In this document: piece after piece, positions 9,559-19,677 of the stretch
Position numbering within the stretch: the stretch's first letter is position 1
Layout of the letters: every line of letters starts with the position of its first letter
Assembly (NCBI GenBank): GCA_030144725.1
Contig: JASKMD010000003.1
Coordinates: 1,042,241 to 1,106,240, forward strand
From: Haematococcus lacustris
Taxonomy: Eukaryota; Chlorophyta; Chlorophyceae; Chlamydomonadales; Haematococcaceae
DNA length: 64,000 bases
Direction of reading: 5' to 3'
Program-made: the position numbers and the translations under genes
Notes under the pieces: model-generated
What the model saw: only the letters and a program-made list of their open reading frames with translations
Database searches by the model: none
What the model was told of the DNA's origin: nothing

Positions 9559-11148
9559 TTATCTCTGCATTCGGGAACAGGGCAGGTAAGGCTTCCTGGT
9601 TGGCTGTAGGCTGCGCCGGGCCGTTAAGATGTACAGCAACTTCACGCAACGGGCCAGGCGCTGCATGAGAGCCTGGCCCCCTGCTGCTGACCCCTGCTGC
9701 CCGCCCAGCCCAGTGCTGCTGCCTGGCCCCCCTGGCGTGATGTGCCCCTCAGGGCTGCTGCTGCTGGCCAGGCTGGTGCTGGTCCCTGAGTGGCTGCTGC
9801 TGGCCACAGTGGGGTGGGGGGGCTGCTGGGCAGTAAGGCGGCTGTGGGTAAGGTTTAGGTAAGCCAGCTGGATTTGTTCATTTAGCAGGTCCAAAGTGGC
9901 CTGGCTCAGGCACAGGTCGTCATCCAGCGCCAGCCCTGCCTTGTTGCGCTCACACAGGTTATGCTCAGCTGCAGCGAGCACCTCTAAATTCGGTTCCTCG
10001 CCAAGTTTCTCGAGTCGAACCAGGTGCAGAGGGTGAGTGAGGCTGTGCAGGGGCAGGTTGGCGGCTGAGACCCAATCTAAGCGCCAGATTTTCAACTCCC
10101 TCCAGCTGCAGTCTGCACTGGCTCGGGAGGAGGTCAGGCCACGGAAGCCATACACCTCTAGGCGTGTGATCTGGGTGAGTTTCAGCAAGGCGTGCAGCTG
10201 CTGCTGGCCTTCCACATAACCTTCCATCTTCAGAGTATGCAGGCTGGGTAGGTGGGCCAGCGCTAGCAGCAGTGCCGTGAGCCCTGGCCCAGTGTGACAA
10301 TCACGGGTCAGCGATAGCTCCTGCAACTGTGTCAAGCTTCTCACAGCCGCTGCCAGTCTGACCCACCCCACGATATCCAGACCCAACGAATAAGTCACTT
10401 CCAGCTGATTGAGGTGGGGGGGAAACACCTCGTCCACCAGTCCTGACAGGAACTCACGCTCCCCATCCACTTCAACCCAACCACCCAGGCTGAGTCTCTG
10501 CAGCCTGCTGCCAATGAAGGGGGACATGTGAAGCTGATCGCCTCCCTGTGCGGTGAGGATGCCCTGGAGGTCCAGGTGCAGCAGCCGTGGCAACAGCAGG
10601 GGGTGGCGGATGGCTTGGGCCAAGTAATCAATGCCCATCCTGCCATGTTTGAAGGTCAGGCTTGTCAGGGAGGGGAAGGAGGTGGCCAGGGCTGCACTGA
10701 AACTAGGCTTCCATGGAAGATCCAAGTCCTCATGCCAGCCGATTGTCAGGCAGTCGACTGCCCCACACCGCGGCACTGCCCGCAGCGTCCAGGCAACCAG
10801 ACTTGCTCTTTGACGTTTATGACGCAATACTGCTTCATCAAGATCATAGGCTAGCTGCAGAGTGAGGTGCAGTTGTGGTAGCTGCCTGTTGCGCAGGACC
10901 TCAATGAGGAAGGGAGCAAGCTCACGAAGGTTGTCACGCTGAATGTCATGCTGGGTTGGGTAGGTGAGGTGGATATTGGGGGATATCCGCAGCACAGCTG
11001 TGGCCAGGAGCTTGCTGGTCCTGAAGACTTGCAGCCGACTGCTTGCATCCAGCTGGCGCAGGACTGCACCCAGGAGTTCCGCTGGCAGGCCCAGCAGGCC
11101 CGGCAGCTGCTGGCCCGTACTAGCACCGTTTGCTGACGACTTATCCAT
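9559..11148 (-). CDS. L2: F-box-like/LRR protein, frameshifted extreme C-terminus
   Basis: 529 codons from the MDKSS Met at 11148. The frame stays open upstream to 11181 (MLCFLYEYVGL), but that leader is shared non-coding-like sequence before the other starts. The F-box-like segment is well kept (LGLPAELLGAVLRQLDASSR). LRR-like middle with its own variable loop (LTRDCHTGPGL). The linker has an extra NEQIQLAYLNL insertion. The last about 25 residues (LTARRSLQPTRKP...) are out of frame with the family ending; the other frame would give EALPALFPNAEI, so a small indel lies near 9620. The same defect is in L13, so it predates the duplication. The product is probably still made, with a novel tail. 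Confidence 0.72.
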   Translation of the reverse strand: MDKSSANGASTGQQLPGLLGLPAELLGAVLRQLDASSRLQVFRTSKLLATAVLRISPNIHLTYPTQHDIQRDNLRELAPFLIEVLRNRQLPQLHLTLQLAYDLDEAVLRHKRQRASLVAWTLRAVPRCGAVDCLTIGWHEDLDLPWKPSFSAALATSFPSLTSLTFKHGRMGIDYLAQAIRHPLLLPRLLHLDLQGILTAQGGDQLHMSPFIGSRLQRLSLGGWVEVDGEREFLSGLVDEVFPPHLNQLEVTYSLGLDIVGWVRLAAAVRSLTQLQELSLTRDCHTGPGLTALLLALAHLPSLHTLKMEGYVEGQQQLHALLKLTQITRLEVYGFRGLTSSRASADCSWRELKIWRLDWVSAANLPLHSLTHPLHLVRLEKLGEEPNLEVLAAAEHNLCERNKAGLALDDDLCLSQATLDLLNEQIQLAYLNLTHSRLTAQQPPHPTVASSSHSGTSTSLASSSSPEGHITPGGPGSSTGLGGQQGSAAGGQALMQRLARCVKLLYILTARRSLQPTRKPYLPCSRMQR

Positions 11149-11181
11149 CAGGCCTACATATTCATATAGAAAGCAAAGCAA

Positions 11182-11837
11182 GACAATGAGCTGTTGTATT
11201 GCAGAGCTTAGAGCTGTTGGTGCACGGTGAGACCTACTTGCTGCAAGGCGTCAGTGCCGGGCCCACAGGACAGCACAGGATAGGACTGGGAGTGGAAAGA
11301 GCGTGCTCAAGAATTAGAGCCCTGCACCGGGTATGTGCGAGGACCTTCAGTGCGCCTGATACGTCCGTCTGCACTAGAACGAGGTTGGTGCACGGCGAGA
11401 CCTACCTGCTGCGAGACGTCAGCGACGAGCTCTGTACCGGGAATGTGCGAAAACCTTCGAAGTGCCGGATACGTTCGAGGCGTGTCGTGTAGGGCGAACA
11501 ATGCACCAGCAACCTCGGATGTACTCAGCGACGGATGCACAGGTCTATGATTATCAGCAATGCGCAACGGATTCCGATGGTCGTTGTGTGACCAGGATGC
11601 ATGGCTGTTCTCGGAAAAGCAGTTCTCACGCAATGGTCACACCTCGCCGCCCCCCACCTGCCTCACCCGCCCACTGCCTGCATTGGCATGAGAACCGGCG
11701 TGAATGAGGGAATGAGCTTCTGCCTGAGGGGGCGCGGCCTGCTCCCACCACCTACCCTTCACTGCTAGGCACTGGGACAACAGCAGCAGCATGGAGCCTA
11801 ACAAGCTCTTCATGCCTGGCCCCTTTTATTGCATTAA
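11182..11837. promoter_or_regulatory. Divergent spacer L2/B3 with duplicated upstream element
   Basis: The conserved L-upstream element (gtgcgaaaaccttcgaagtg, ccgaggcgtgtcgtgtagg types) occurs at least twice here: about 11220-11390 in a diverged form and about 11390-11545. The same double arrangement is found at 55.6-56.3 kb. From about 11730 the DNA matches the B5'-type block (ggcctgctcccaccacctac). Promoter function is inferred. Confidence 0.4.
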
Positions 11838-13901
11838 CTTGAGGCCTAGAGGGGCTGGAGGGGGAGGCCTAGTGGAGCCAGTGCCCAGACTATGCTCTGG
11901 GAACAGGTGAGCGGCCAAGCCTGACCCTGATGACCCTGCTGCCCACCCACCTCTGCCCCTGCTTCTCACACACCGCTGTCCCTGCTGCCCACCCTACTCT
12001 TGCTGATATCCCACTGCTGCCCCTGCTGACCGTCTAACCCAGCTTTACCCGGCCTGTCCCTGCTGCCCCTGCTGCACACATACCCGCCAGCCATGCCCTG
12101 CCCGCCCTGCCTGACCTTGTGTGCCTACCTTCTCTCTGCCACCCTCCCTAGGGGAGGACGAGAATGAGCGTGAGTGCGTAGCCACCGCTCTCCGTGTGGT
12201 CAAGTTGTACCTCACCGCCGCCACCATGGCCCTGGACCTGCAGCGGCTGGAGCTGGCCTGCGCCTTCCTGCTCACTGACAGGCTGTGGGCTGTCGCCATG
12301 GCGGACCTGGCGCAGCTGGCGGTGGGCCTACACGCCAACACGGCGCAGCGCAGGCTGCTCACGACCCCCTCCGCCTTCTACAGCCCCCGCCCCGCCAGCC
12401 TCAGCCCAACAGCATCGGGCCCCACAGCCATGGGAGGTCAGCAGGGTCCGGGGTGGGTGGAGAAGCTGGAGCCGTTCTGGCAGCTGTTTGTGACGTATGT
12501 GGTGGAGGCGACTGCTGGCACTGAACACAACCTGGCGTGGTGGATGGCAGCGGTGAAGGCGGGCAATGCTTACCTGCCTGACCTGGTCAACCCGCTGCAG
12601 CGGGCTCAGCCTATGAACGCCAAGATGCTGGTCGGGGCTGCTGCCCAGTACGTGCAAGAGGTCAGTGGGGCGGCTGAGAGGGGGCCGCAGGGGCAGGGCG
12701 GCAGCAGAGGCACCAGGGGCTACTAGGTGGTGGTGGGAGCAGGCATCAAAGGGTGCAGGGACCAATAGGCCTACTCCTGCTGCCTGGCACCCCTGCTGCT
12801 TGCCCCTGCTGCTGGGTCTCAGCCCACCCCAACACCTGGCTGCCTGGTCCTTGTAGGTGCGGCAGCAGGGGGAGGGCGGGTGGGAGGTGCTGCTGGCCAT
12901 GGCAGGCCGCGTGCGCAAGAGGCTCCGCTCCAGGTTGTGTCCAGCCTGATGCAAGCGCTGGTGGCAGCAGGGGAGGCACGCTGCCTGAGACTGCACCAGC
13001 AGCTGGGAGCCGCCTGCAATGTGACCAGCCAGGGCAATGGCGAGACAGCTGCAGAGCAAGTCAGCCCAATGCAAGCAGGGGGTGCATCAGTGGTGGTAGG
13101 GGCAGAAGCAGGGGCAAGGGCAACAGGGGCAGGGTCAAGGGTGTGGGGTGCAGGGCAGGTGCAGGCACCCCATCCTGATGCTGCCAACACCCCCTCCCCA
13201 GGTGCAGCTGCAGCAGCTGAGCCTGCCCAGGGAGCATAAGGTGCAGCTGGGGCTGTGACTGGTGCTGGGGCTGCAGGGGCGGGTGCAGCTGCTGAGCCTG
13301 TGCTGTCCCAGCCGTCAGCTGCGCCACAGCACATGGGCGGGGTGCTGCAATACAAGCTGCAAACCAGTCCTGAGCCAGGCGCCAATCAGCAGCAGCAGCA
13401 GCATCAGCATCAGGGTCAGCAGCGGCAGGGGGTCAGGGGCTGGGACCTGCTGCCCCGCACCTGGCTGCAGTTGGTCAGGTCAGGCTGAAGGGCCTGGGCT
13501 CAGAGGTGATGCAGTGCTTGAAGCAGATGTTGGCGGTGGTGGATGGCTGCCAGGCGGCAGGAGTGCTAAGTCTGTGCTCAGGTGAAAGCCTGGCGGCATG
13601 CCAGCGCGCCATAATGACCATGCGGCAGACAATAAGTTACGACTGCACCGCGCACTGCCCGTAAATGGACATCGCAGCCACTGCCGCAGCCCAGCTGCAT
13701 CAAGCTAGCGATGTGGCCAAGGCGTGCGAGGCGGTGTTGACCAAAGTCAACGCGCTGTAGGGCACGCCGAGCAACACGCTGGCAGCAACACAGCAGCAAA
13801 CGAGACATGGCCAGGCGAGGGCGAAAGCTGCGGCATCAGCGGCATCAGCGGCACAGGCGTTGCGCAAGGGCAATGAGGCATTAGATACGTCGAGGGAGTG
13901 A
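11838..13901 (+). pseudogene. B3: family-B copy with several stops
   Basis: E1-like sequence ends at 11906 but contains TAG where the family has Trp (GEA*WSQCPDYA). The core E2 is 12152-12660 and open (GEDENERECVATALRVV; Met/Thr differences at the start). E3 begins at 12857 and, as in the other long-tailed copies, runs directly into E4 at 12934 (ctccag/gttgtg). E4 is open through VVSSLMQALVAAGEARCLRL and the Ala/Gly tail until TAA at 13237-13239, where paralogues have TCA, and the later ...AHCPH module has a second TAA (cccgtaaatgg). The family-style end SRE* is still visible at 13893-13901. Three independent stops make it a pseudogene; this is seen directly. Confidence 0.65.
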
Positions 13902-13948
13902 GGATGAAGTGTCTGACAGTCTGGAAGTAAGGATGAGGAACGTGTGGA

Positions 13949-14247
13949 ACGGTTACTGACCTCAACGCCTTCGTCATCGGCACTTGTTGTTACAGAGCGT
14001 TGGGACGCTATGTGGTTGTACTGCGATGGATGTTCGGCTGTGGTGGGCAGCCGCCCGCTTTGGGGTTTGCGGAAGATGGGATACATTGTTGGGGGATAAG
14101 TAATAAGCGGAGTACCAAACGGGCGGTGGAGCTATTACCGATGTAATAAAGTTCACTCATTTTGAGGACGGTTTTTTCGACTTATTACCGGTTTTTGCGC
14201 TGGATTATTACCGACTTATTACATTATTACCCAATCGCCCAGCACTG
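13949..14247 (-). mobile_element. 299-bp terminal fragment of a hAT-like transposon
   Basis: On the minus strand it begins CAGTGCTGGGCGATTGGG at 14247 and runs 299 bases with near-complete identity to 61598-61896. It includes the start of the putative transposase exon 1 (MYPIFRKPQSGRLPTTAEH from 14086). Both copies stop matching at the same base (gtcagtaaccgt), just past the proposed exon-1 donor. No target-site duplication is seen. It lies in the B3 3' flank. Confidence 0.6.
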
Positions 14248-14595
14248 GTGATGAGCGCACCGTCACCGGTCGCGCTGACCTCCCCGCTTGGACCGTAGCA
14301 GGTAATAGCCACACTGTCTCACATCGCGGTGCGGCTGATGCTGCCCTTGCTCCATCAGCTGGCACGTTGTGCAGTTCAGACCACCGTGTGGCAATGTACA
14401 CATGTTGACGGGTATCTCGGTGGGTACCTGTAGTGCTGGGTGTTGACAGGCTGCTAGGCTTGTGGCTACTTCTAGTGCTGGGAGCTGCCAGGTTGCTGAG
14501 CCTGTGGTGACTGCGTCTTCGGTGCAACAGTGTCACGACATCTTCTGTGCCATCTTACGAGAGCCGTCACCTGCTGTGTGAGCCATCATCTACCT
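14248..14595. other. B3 tail flank
   Basis: Continuation of the B 3' flank (gagcgcaccgtcaccggtcg, the caactggcacgttgtgcag-type block), interrupted on both sides by transposon sequence. No gene seen. Confidence 0.5.
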
Positions 14596-16630
14596 CAGGC
14601 GTTCCCAACTACCTGAAAACCACCCCCCTGTGATACGAAGCCCGTATCTCCGCAGCCACTCAGTCAAAAATATATGTAAACAGTGCTTTGAACAGAGGAG
14701 AGTCATATCTACGAAATGGCAGACGCAGCAAAAACTATCTCGCTCTCAGCGGTGCTCAGTGCCTGTCCAAAGATAAGCATTTGAATTCATGCGATTTCGC
14801 CACATGCGAGGCGCGCCGCACTAGCACGCTTCGCCACGCTGTTGTGAGTGGCACCTGCAACACGCAGCAGCAGTCGGAACATGTTTTGCTTTTGGCATGT
14901 GGACGCGACGACGGCAGTCGTGACGACTGGATACCACTATGAGCTTTTGGAGCTGCTGCTGGCGCTAGTGCATTACCGGCTGCTCTACTACGCTTAAACA
15001 AGGTGCTAGGTGCAGTACGTGGTGTTGTCTCACCTTGCTTTGCTGCCCTCGACTTGTTAGCTGCAGGTGCCCCACGCTTACGGGACGTGCTTGCCGCTGC
15101 CAGCTGTTGCTGCTGCTGAGGGGGTGCACCAGCAGGCTCAGCCAGCTCAGGGGTGGTGCCTGCAGGTGTCAGCTGCTGCTGAGGGGGCGCAGCTGCGGCA
15201 AGCTTTTCACGGATGTGGGTGCACACGTGGCTCAGTAGCTTGGATACCCTCCAGCTCGTGTGTACCTCCTGCTTGTGAAACTGGAGGTATGACTGAAGCT
15301 GCTTTCCTGTCATCTTCATTGCCTCCTCGACAGTTGTGTGGCCATAATCATGCCCCCCCAAGGCAAGGGCATGGGCCGCTGCAAGCCGCTGTTGGCACGC
15401 ATGGTCACCCACATTAATCACAACCCTCCCGACCTTGTGCGTTGCATCTGTGATCTGGCGCTCTGCCTTTGCTGACCGCTGTGCTGCAGCTGTGGCATCC
15501 TCCTTACGCCGCACTTCAGCACGGAGCTGACCCATATGCTGCTGCAAATCATGAACATCCACAGTCTTCATGGCCTCCTTGCATGTGTGCACCTCAGCCT
15601 GCAGATCACGGTTTGTCGCTTGTGCCATACAAGCTGCAGCCTTGATGTTGTTAGGGCAATGCAGATAGCCAGCCCTTGGCGACTTGTTTAGTGCATAGAG
15701 CTGAGCACTCTTGGCCTTGCTTAATCTCTTCTTGGTTCTCTTCATGGTTAGGGATTGAGAGGTGGGTGGGTGAGTGGCTGAGCGGGGCTACGGGCTTGGC
15801 TCGGTGGTCAGGGTAATGGGGGGTGATGGATACGGAGATGGGTGAAGGAGAGGTAGGGGGGAGATGGGTGAAGGAGAGGTAGGGGAGAGGTAGGAGGCGG
15901 GGAGAAGGAGAGTTAGGGGGCAGGAGGCTGATGGCAGGCTGGGAGGAGGGGCTACTGGGAGCTGGGCGGGGTAGACGAGGTTGGGAGATGGTGGGTTAAG
16001 GTGTGTTGGTGGTGGCCATGTGGCGGAGTGGTCAGCCAAGCTCAGTCGGCTCCTCATGCACCTGTAGCCATCAGCATGTGTACCTTGTAAGCGGTATAAC
16101 TTGTCACATACAGACCCAATGATTGAGTTGCATAGTGCCATGGACGCGTTAATGAGTATGCTACAAAAGATTCGTGTGCGGCCAGGCTGTTGTTCAATGG
16201 TTGAAAACATATAGCGGATAATAGTTGGAGGGGGTTACTAGACCCTACTGTGCCGCCCACCAATACAGCGATACAGCGATGTCGCACACGAATTCGGGTT
16301 TCTTCACATCCTCGCCAAGCGGCCTGCACCATCAGGAACCTCGCGCAGCCATGTTTGCCGGACTTCAGTGGTGTGCGCCACCGACATGTCGTGCATCGCT
16401 AACGGATAGCCAAGGACGTAGCTTACCGGTGTAGCTAACCACGGTCTGCGATTGGGACACATTCGGGGTCACATGTGGCTGCCCGCATCGAAAGACTCCG
16501 ATGGCAATTCCAGTCTTACATTAAACGCGCAATATCACATCGCAGCAGACGCAACAAACGTTACATCAAAAGATGGAGTAGGTGGGCTGCAGTTGCATGA
16601 AGATTGCCAACCCCATGTTGGGAACGCCTG
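14596..16630 (-). mobile_element. Non-autonomous hAT-like element, about 2.03 kb, with 14-bp TIRs and 8-bp TSD
   Basis: The ends are perfect 14-base inverted repeats CAGGCGTTCCCAAC (14596-14609 and 16617-16630). An 8-base direct repeat atctacct flanks them (14588-14595 and 16632-16639, with one extra a on the right). The flanks rejoin exactly into the B/L spacer seen at other units (agccat..tctacctgtgtaa), which shows the empty site. CA(G)-type ends and an 8-bp duplication are typical of hAT elements. It carries one long gene that is not a recognisable hAT transposase, a purine-rich tract (about 15770-15990), and about 600 bases with nothing recognised (16000-16610). Confidence 0.75.
14756..15745 (-). 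CDS. Unrecognised basic coiled-coil protein inside the hAT-like element
   Basis: 329 codons. It starts MKRTKKRLSKAKSAQLYALN, a Lys/Arg-rich N-terminus. Residues about 60-110 are charged and heptad-like (LQQHMGQLRAEVRRKEDATA), suggesting a coiled coil. A compact segment follows (GRVVINVGDHACQQRLAAAH, EAMKMTGKQLQSYLQFHKQE). Then comes a Pro/Gln/Ala-rich linker with a basic patch (SRKRGAPAANKSRAAK) and a Cys cluster (KTCSDCCCVLQV). It has none of the visible hAT transposase hallmarks (no BED finger, no C-terminal dimerisation motif). It could be a DNA-binding accessory protein or a captured host gene. It is the only long gene in the element. A frame this long with non-repetitive composition is unlikely by chance. 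No function is claimed. Confidence 0.5.
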   Translation of the reverse strand: MKRTKKRLSKAKSAQLYALNKSPRAGYLHCPNNIKAAACMAQATNRDLQAEVHTCKEAMKTVDVHDLQQHMGQLRAEVRRKEDATAAAQRSAKAERQITDATHKVGRVVINVGDHACQQRLAAAHALALGGHDYGHTTVEEAMKMTGKQLQSYLQFHKQEVHTSWRVSKLLSHVCTHIREKLAAAAPPQQQLTPAGTTPELAEPAGAPPQQQQQLAAASTSRKRGAPAANKSRAAKQGETTPRTAPSTLFKRSRAAGNALAPAAAPKAHSGIQSSRLPSSRPHAKSKTCSDCCCVLQVPLTTAWRSVLVRRASHVAKSHEFKCLSLDRH

Positions 16631-16639
16631 AATCTACCT

Positions 16640-17171
16640 GTGTAAACCTGTGGAGTGACGCTGATATTAGGGAAGGAGACCTGAGATGAGGGGTGTAGGT
16701 GATGGGATAAGGGTCGAGGCACAGCAAGAGTCGTGGTGGAACACAGATTATGAGCAATAAAGACAAACTGTGCTGCCTAGCTGGCCGGGGAGAGAGAGGT
16801 GGGTGTAACAGTTCCTGGTTACGAATGCTGCTAATACCACTAGTAGTGCAGGGGTTGCAGCTGCTGCTATACACATTCTATTGGATGTCTTCCAACAGCG
16901 TAGTAACAACACCGGTAACAGGGTGATTGTAAGTGGCTGACACCACAGGTTTAGGCTGTGTCAGGCAGGGCACACCGCGCATCACTTCACCACCATCAGC
17001 TTCATCTGGGTGATGGAGCAAAGCGTCAAACATCACTACCCAGCACATGACCACAGCACATCATGGCAATGCCACCGCACCTCCCGGCACACCTCAGCCC
17101 ACCCCAACCAGCTTGCAAGCCATCATGATGCAGTGTGGGGTAGCAGGGAGGGCGCACAGCCTTGCAGGGTT
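16640..17171. other. Convergent spacer before L3
   Basis: Resumes the standard spacer (gggaaggagacctgagatga near 16670; conserved block about 16930-17170). No gene. Confidence 0.55.
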
Positions 17172-18749
17172 TTACCAATGTTGGCTGAATTTGATGGCTG
17201 CACTCGGGAACAGGACAGGTAAGGCTTGCTGATTGGCTGGGGACAGAAGTGCTTCGCCCTGCGTGGTAATGCGCAGCTCCTTCACGTGACGGCCCAGGCG
17301 CTGCATGAGAGGTTGGGCCTCTGCCGCTGACCCCTGCTGCCCACCCTGCCCAGTGCTGCTGCCTGGCCCCCCTGGCGTGATGTGCCCCTCAGGGCTGCTG
17401 CTGCTGGGCACAGAGGGGTGAGGTGGCTGCTGGGCAGCACGGCAGCTGTGGGTGAGGTATTGCTCAGTCAGCAATTCCACAGTGGCCTTGCTCAGGCACA
17501 AACTCACATTCCGCGCCAGCCCTGCCTTGTTACGCTCACACAGGTTGAGCTCAGCTGCAGCCGGCACCTCTACACTGGGTTCCTCGATGTCCCCTACCAG
17601 TCGAGTCAGGTGCAGAGGGTGGGTGAGGCTGTGCAGGGGCAGGAAGGTGGCTGTGACCCAGTCTAAAATCTTCACATCCAGCTGCCTCCAGCTGCAGGCT
17701 GCGCTGGCCCGGGAGGAGGTCAGGCAAGTGAACTCGAAGAGCTCCAGGCGTGTAATCTGGGTGAGTGCCAGCAAGGCGTCCAGCTGGTCCTGGCCCACCA
17801 AATATTCATCCACCTCTAGGGTGTGCAGGCTGGGAAGGTGGGCCAGCGCTGACAGCAGTGCCATGGGCCCTGGCCCACCCTTGTGCCAAGCTCTGTATGC
17901 ATCAGTGAGCCTTAGCTGCTGCAACTGTGTCAAGCTGCTCACAGCCGCTGCCAGTCTGACCCAATCCCACGGCTCCTCGTATACATCAGTCACTTCCAGC
18001 TGAGTCAGGGTGGCCGGTAAGGGCAGCAGTCCAGACAGGAACTGGTGCACATCAAAAATGCCATACAGGCTGAGTGTCTGCAGCCTGCTGCCAATGAAGG
18101 GGGACCTGCCAGGCAGGCCTTGCTGTGTGATGCTGGCATACACCAGGTCCAGGTGCAGCAGCCGTGGTAACAGCAGGGGGTTGATCGCATTCGCCAAGTG
18201 ACCTATGCTCATGCTGCATTTCTGTAGGGTCAGGCTTGTTAGAGAAGGGAAGGAGGCGGCCAGGGCTGCGCTGAACTCAGGCTCCCATGGAAAATCCAAG
18301 TCGTAATGCCAGCTGATAGCCAGGCTGTCGACTGCCCCACACAGCGGCACTGCCTTCAGCATCATTGCCACTAGACGGGCTGCATCTGCTACTACTGCAG
18401 CAGCTGGCTCTGCGCTCCAATAGTCCCACATTGCATCCGTTGGGACAGCAACTGGTTGCAGTGTGAGGTTCAGCTTTGGTTGCTGCCTGCTGCGCAGGAC
18501 CTCAGTCAGGAAGGGAGCCAGCTCACGAAGATGTTGCCCCATGATGTCATGCTGGGTTGGGTATCTGAGCTTGATCCTTGGAACTACCCGCAGCAGAGCT
18601 GTGGCCAGGAGCTTGCTGGTCCTGAAGACTTGCCGCCGACTGCTTGCATCCAGCTGGCGCAGGACTGCATCCAATAGTTCTGGTGGCATGCCATGCAGGC
18701 CCTGCAACCGGTAGTCCGTGATCACTTCGTCTTCTGACGACTTATCCAT
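17172..18749 (-). CDS. L3: F-box-like/LRR protein, full length
   Basis: 525 codons from MDKSSEDEVITDYRLQGLHG. F-box-like motif MPPELLDAVLRQLDASSRRQ. LRR-like middle with the variable loops VTDVYEEPWDW and LTDAYRAWHKGGPGP. Standard NLCERNKAGLA block and a shortened Ser/Gly linker. The tail ends ALPVLFPSAAIKFSQHW, the regular family ending. Two parts are shared with other members at near identity: the middle (about residues 70-275) with L11, and the last about 70 residues plus 3' flank with L9. It has therefore donated or received conversion tracts. No defect is visible. Confidence 0.78.
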   Translation of the reverse strand: MDKSSEDEVITDYRLQGLHGMPPELLDAVLRQLDASSRRQVFRTSKLLATALLRVVPRIKLRYPTQHDIMGQHLRELAPFLTEVLRSRQQPKLNLTLQPVAVPTDAMWDYWSAEPAAAVVADAARLVAMMLKAVPLCGAVDSLAISWHYDLDFPWEPEFSAALAASFPSLTSLTLQKCSMSIGHLANAINPLLLPRLLHLDLVYASITQQGLPGRSPFIGSRLQTLSLYGIFDVHQFLSGLLPLPATLTQLEVTDVYEEPWDWVRLAAAVSSLTQLQQLRLTDAYRAWHKGGPGPMALLSALAHLPSLHTLEVDEYLVGQDQLDALLALTQITRLELFEFTCLTSSRASAACSWRQLDVKILDWVTATFLPLHSLTHPLHLTRLVGDIEEPSVEVPAAAELNLCERNKAGLARNVSLCLSKATVELLTEQYLTHSCRAAQQPPHPSVPSSSSPEGHITPGGPGSSTGQGGQQGSAAEAQPLMQRLGRHVKELRITTQGEALLSPANQQALPVLFPSAAIKFSQHW

Positions 18750-19319
18750 CAGGCCTACATCGTCATTACAGAAAGCAAAGACGATGAGTTCTGCAGAGCT
18801 TGTGACCGCTGGAAAACAGCTTGTGCGCGACCTACCTGCTCCAAGGCGTCAGCGACGTGCCCGTAGAAAGAGTGTGCTCCGGTGATCGAGCCCTGCGCAG
18901 GGTATGTGCGAAGAGCTTTTATGCGCCTGATACGGACAGCCGTGCCGTGTATGGCAAAGAATGCGGCAGTTTCTCTCATCTGTGTGACCAGGACGCACGG
19001 CTGTTTGCGGAGAAGCAGCGGTACAGTTCTGTGCCGAGCGGAGGTGCCACCACTTCTCCCTAGCACCACACCTGCAGCCGTCAAGGTTACAGCTGAAGCT
19101 GCCTTCACGGTGCCTCTTTGCTGATCTCTGCGACCCCCTATGGAAATACTACTGCCAACGACGCCACCACAGCCGCCACCACAGTTCATGATGGAAAGTG
19201 AGTGTAGGTGGGTGGTAATACCTCGGTACTTAGTACGATGTGGTTCAGTGACACTCCACTCCACTTGCCACTCCAGTTGCCGGGCCAACTCCACTCCGGT
19301 TGCCGGGCCCGAAGAGACT
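18750..19319. promoter_or_regulatory. Upstream region of L3
   Basis: It contains a diverged single copy of the L-upstream element (gcgacctacctgctccaagg near 18823; cagggtatgtgcgaagagct near 18897). A Pro/Gln-coding stretch at 19140-19200 (ccaccacagccgccaccac) recurs in the upstream regions of other units (4.1 and 56.5 kb). No gene supported. Confidence 0.4.
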
Positions 19320-19672
19320 GTCAGTGTACGGCCCACAAGCATCAACGCTGATAGGAAAAGGGGTTATAGTGAAAGTCATCCAGCCCATCGGTCTTCTGTG
19401 TGTCGTGGCTATGGACCTGTGAGTGGTGACATGTTCGACTACGGTTTCAGTGTAGCATGTCGCTCTGAAGCTAGTCATCTAGCAGTGTATGCAATGCAAG
19501 ATCTGTGCTCCTCAGCAAAAGCCATATGAACATTGTCACCTGCACGAGTGCCACACTGACGACCTGGATGATGTGTGAAGGTGTCAGTGGCTGTTGGTAG
19601 TGTTTCCACCCCTCAAAACCATCATGGCTACCCATTTACCCATGCTTGAAGGGGTGAGTAGAAAAGCTGCTA
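19320..19672 (+). repeat. Dispersed repeat R1, longest copy
   Basis: Begins near gtcagtgtacggcccac and ends near ggggtgagtagaaaagctg. Other copies: about 20606-20890 and 32471-32748 (both lacking an internal stretch of about 110 bases between ggtttcagtgt and gacctgga), and about 33331-33592 (5'-truncated, keeps the internal stretch). No coding capacity seen. Class unknown; MITE or solo LTR are possible. Confidence 0.5.
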
Positions 19673-19677
19673 CACTG

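Noticed and set aside
12328..13074. Long minus-strand frames opposite family-B core exons (also at 23922, 37264, 42419)
   Set aside because: They mirror the plus-strand core exon, whose splice sites and constant 509-nt length support the plus strand.
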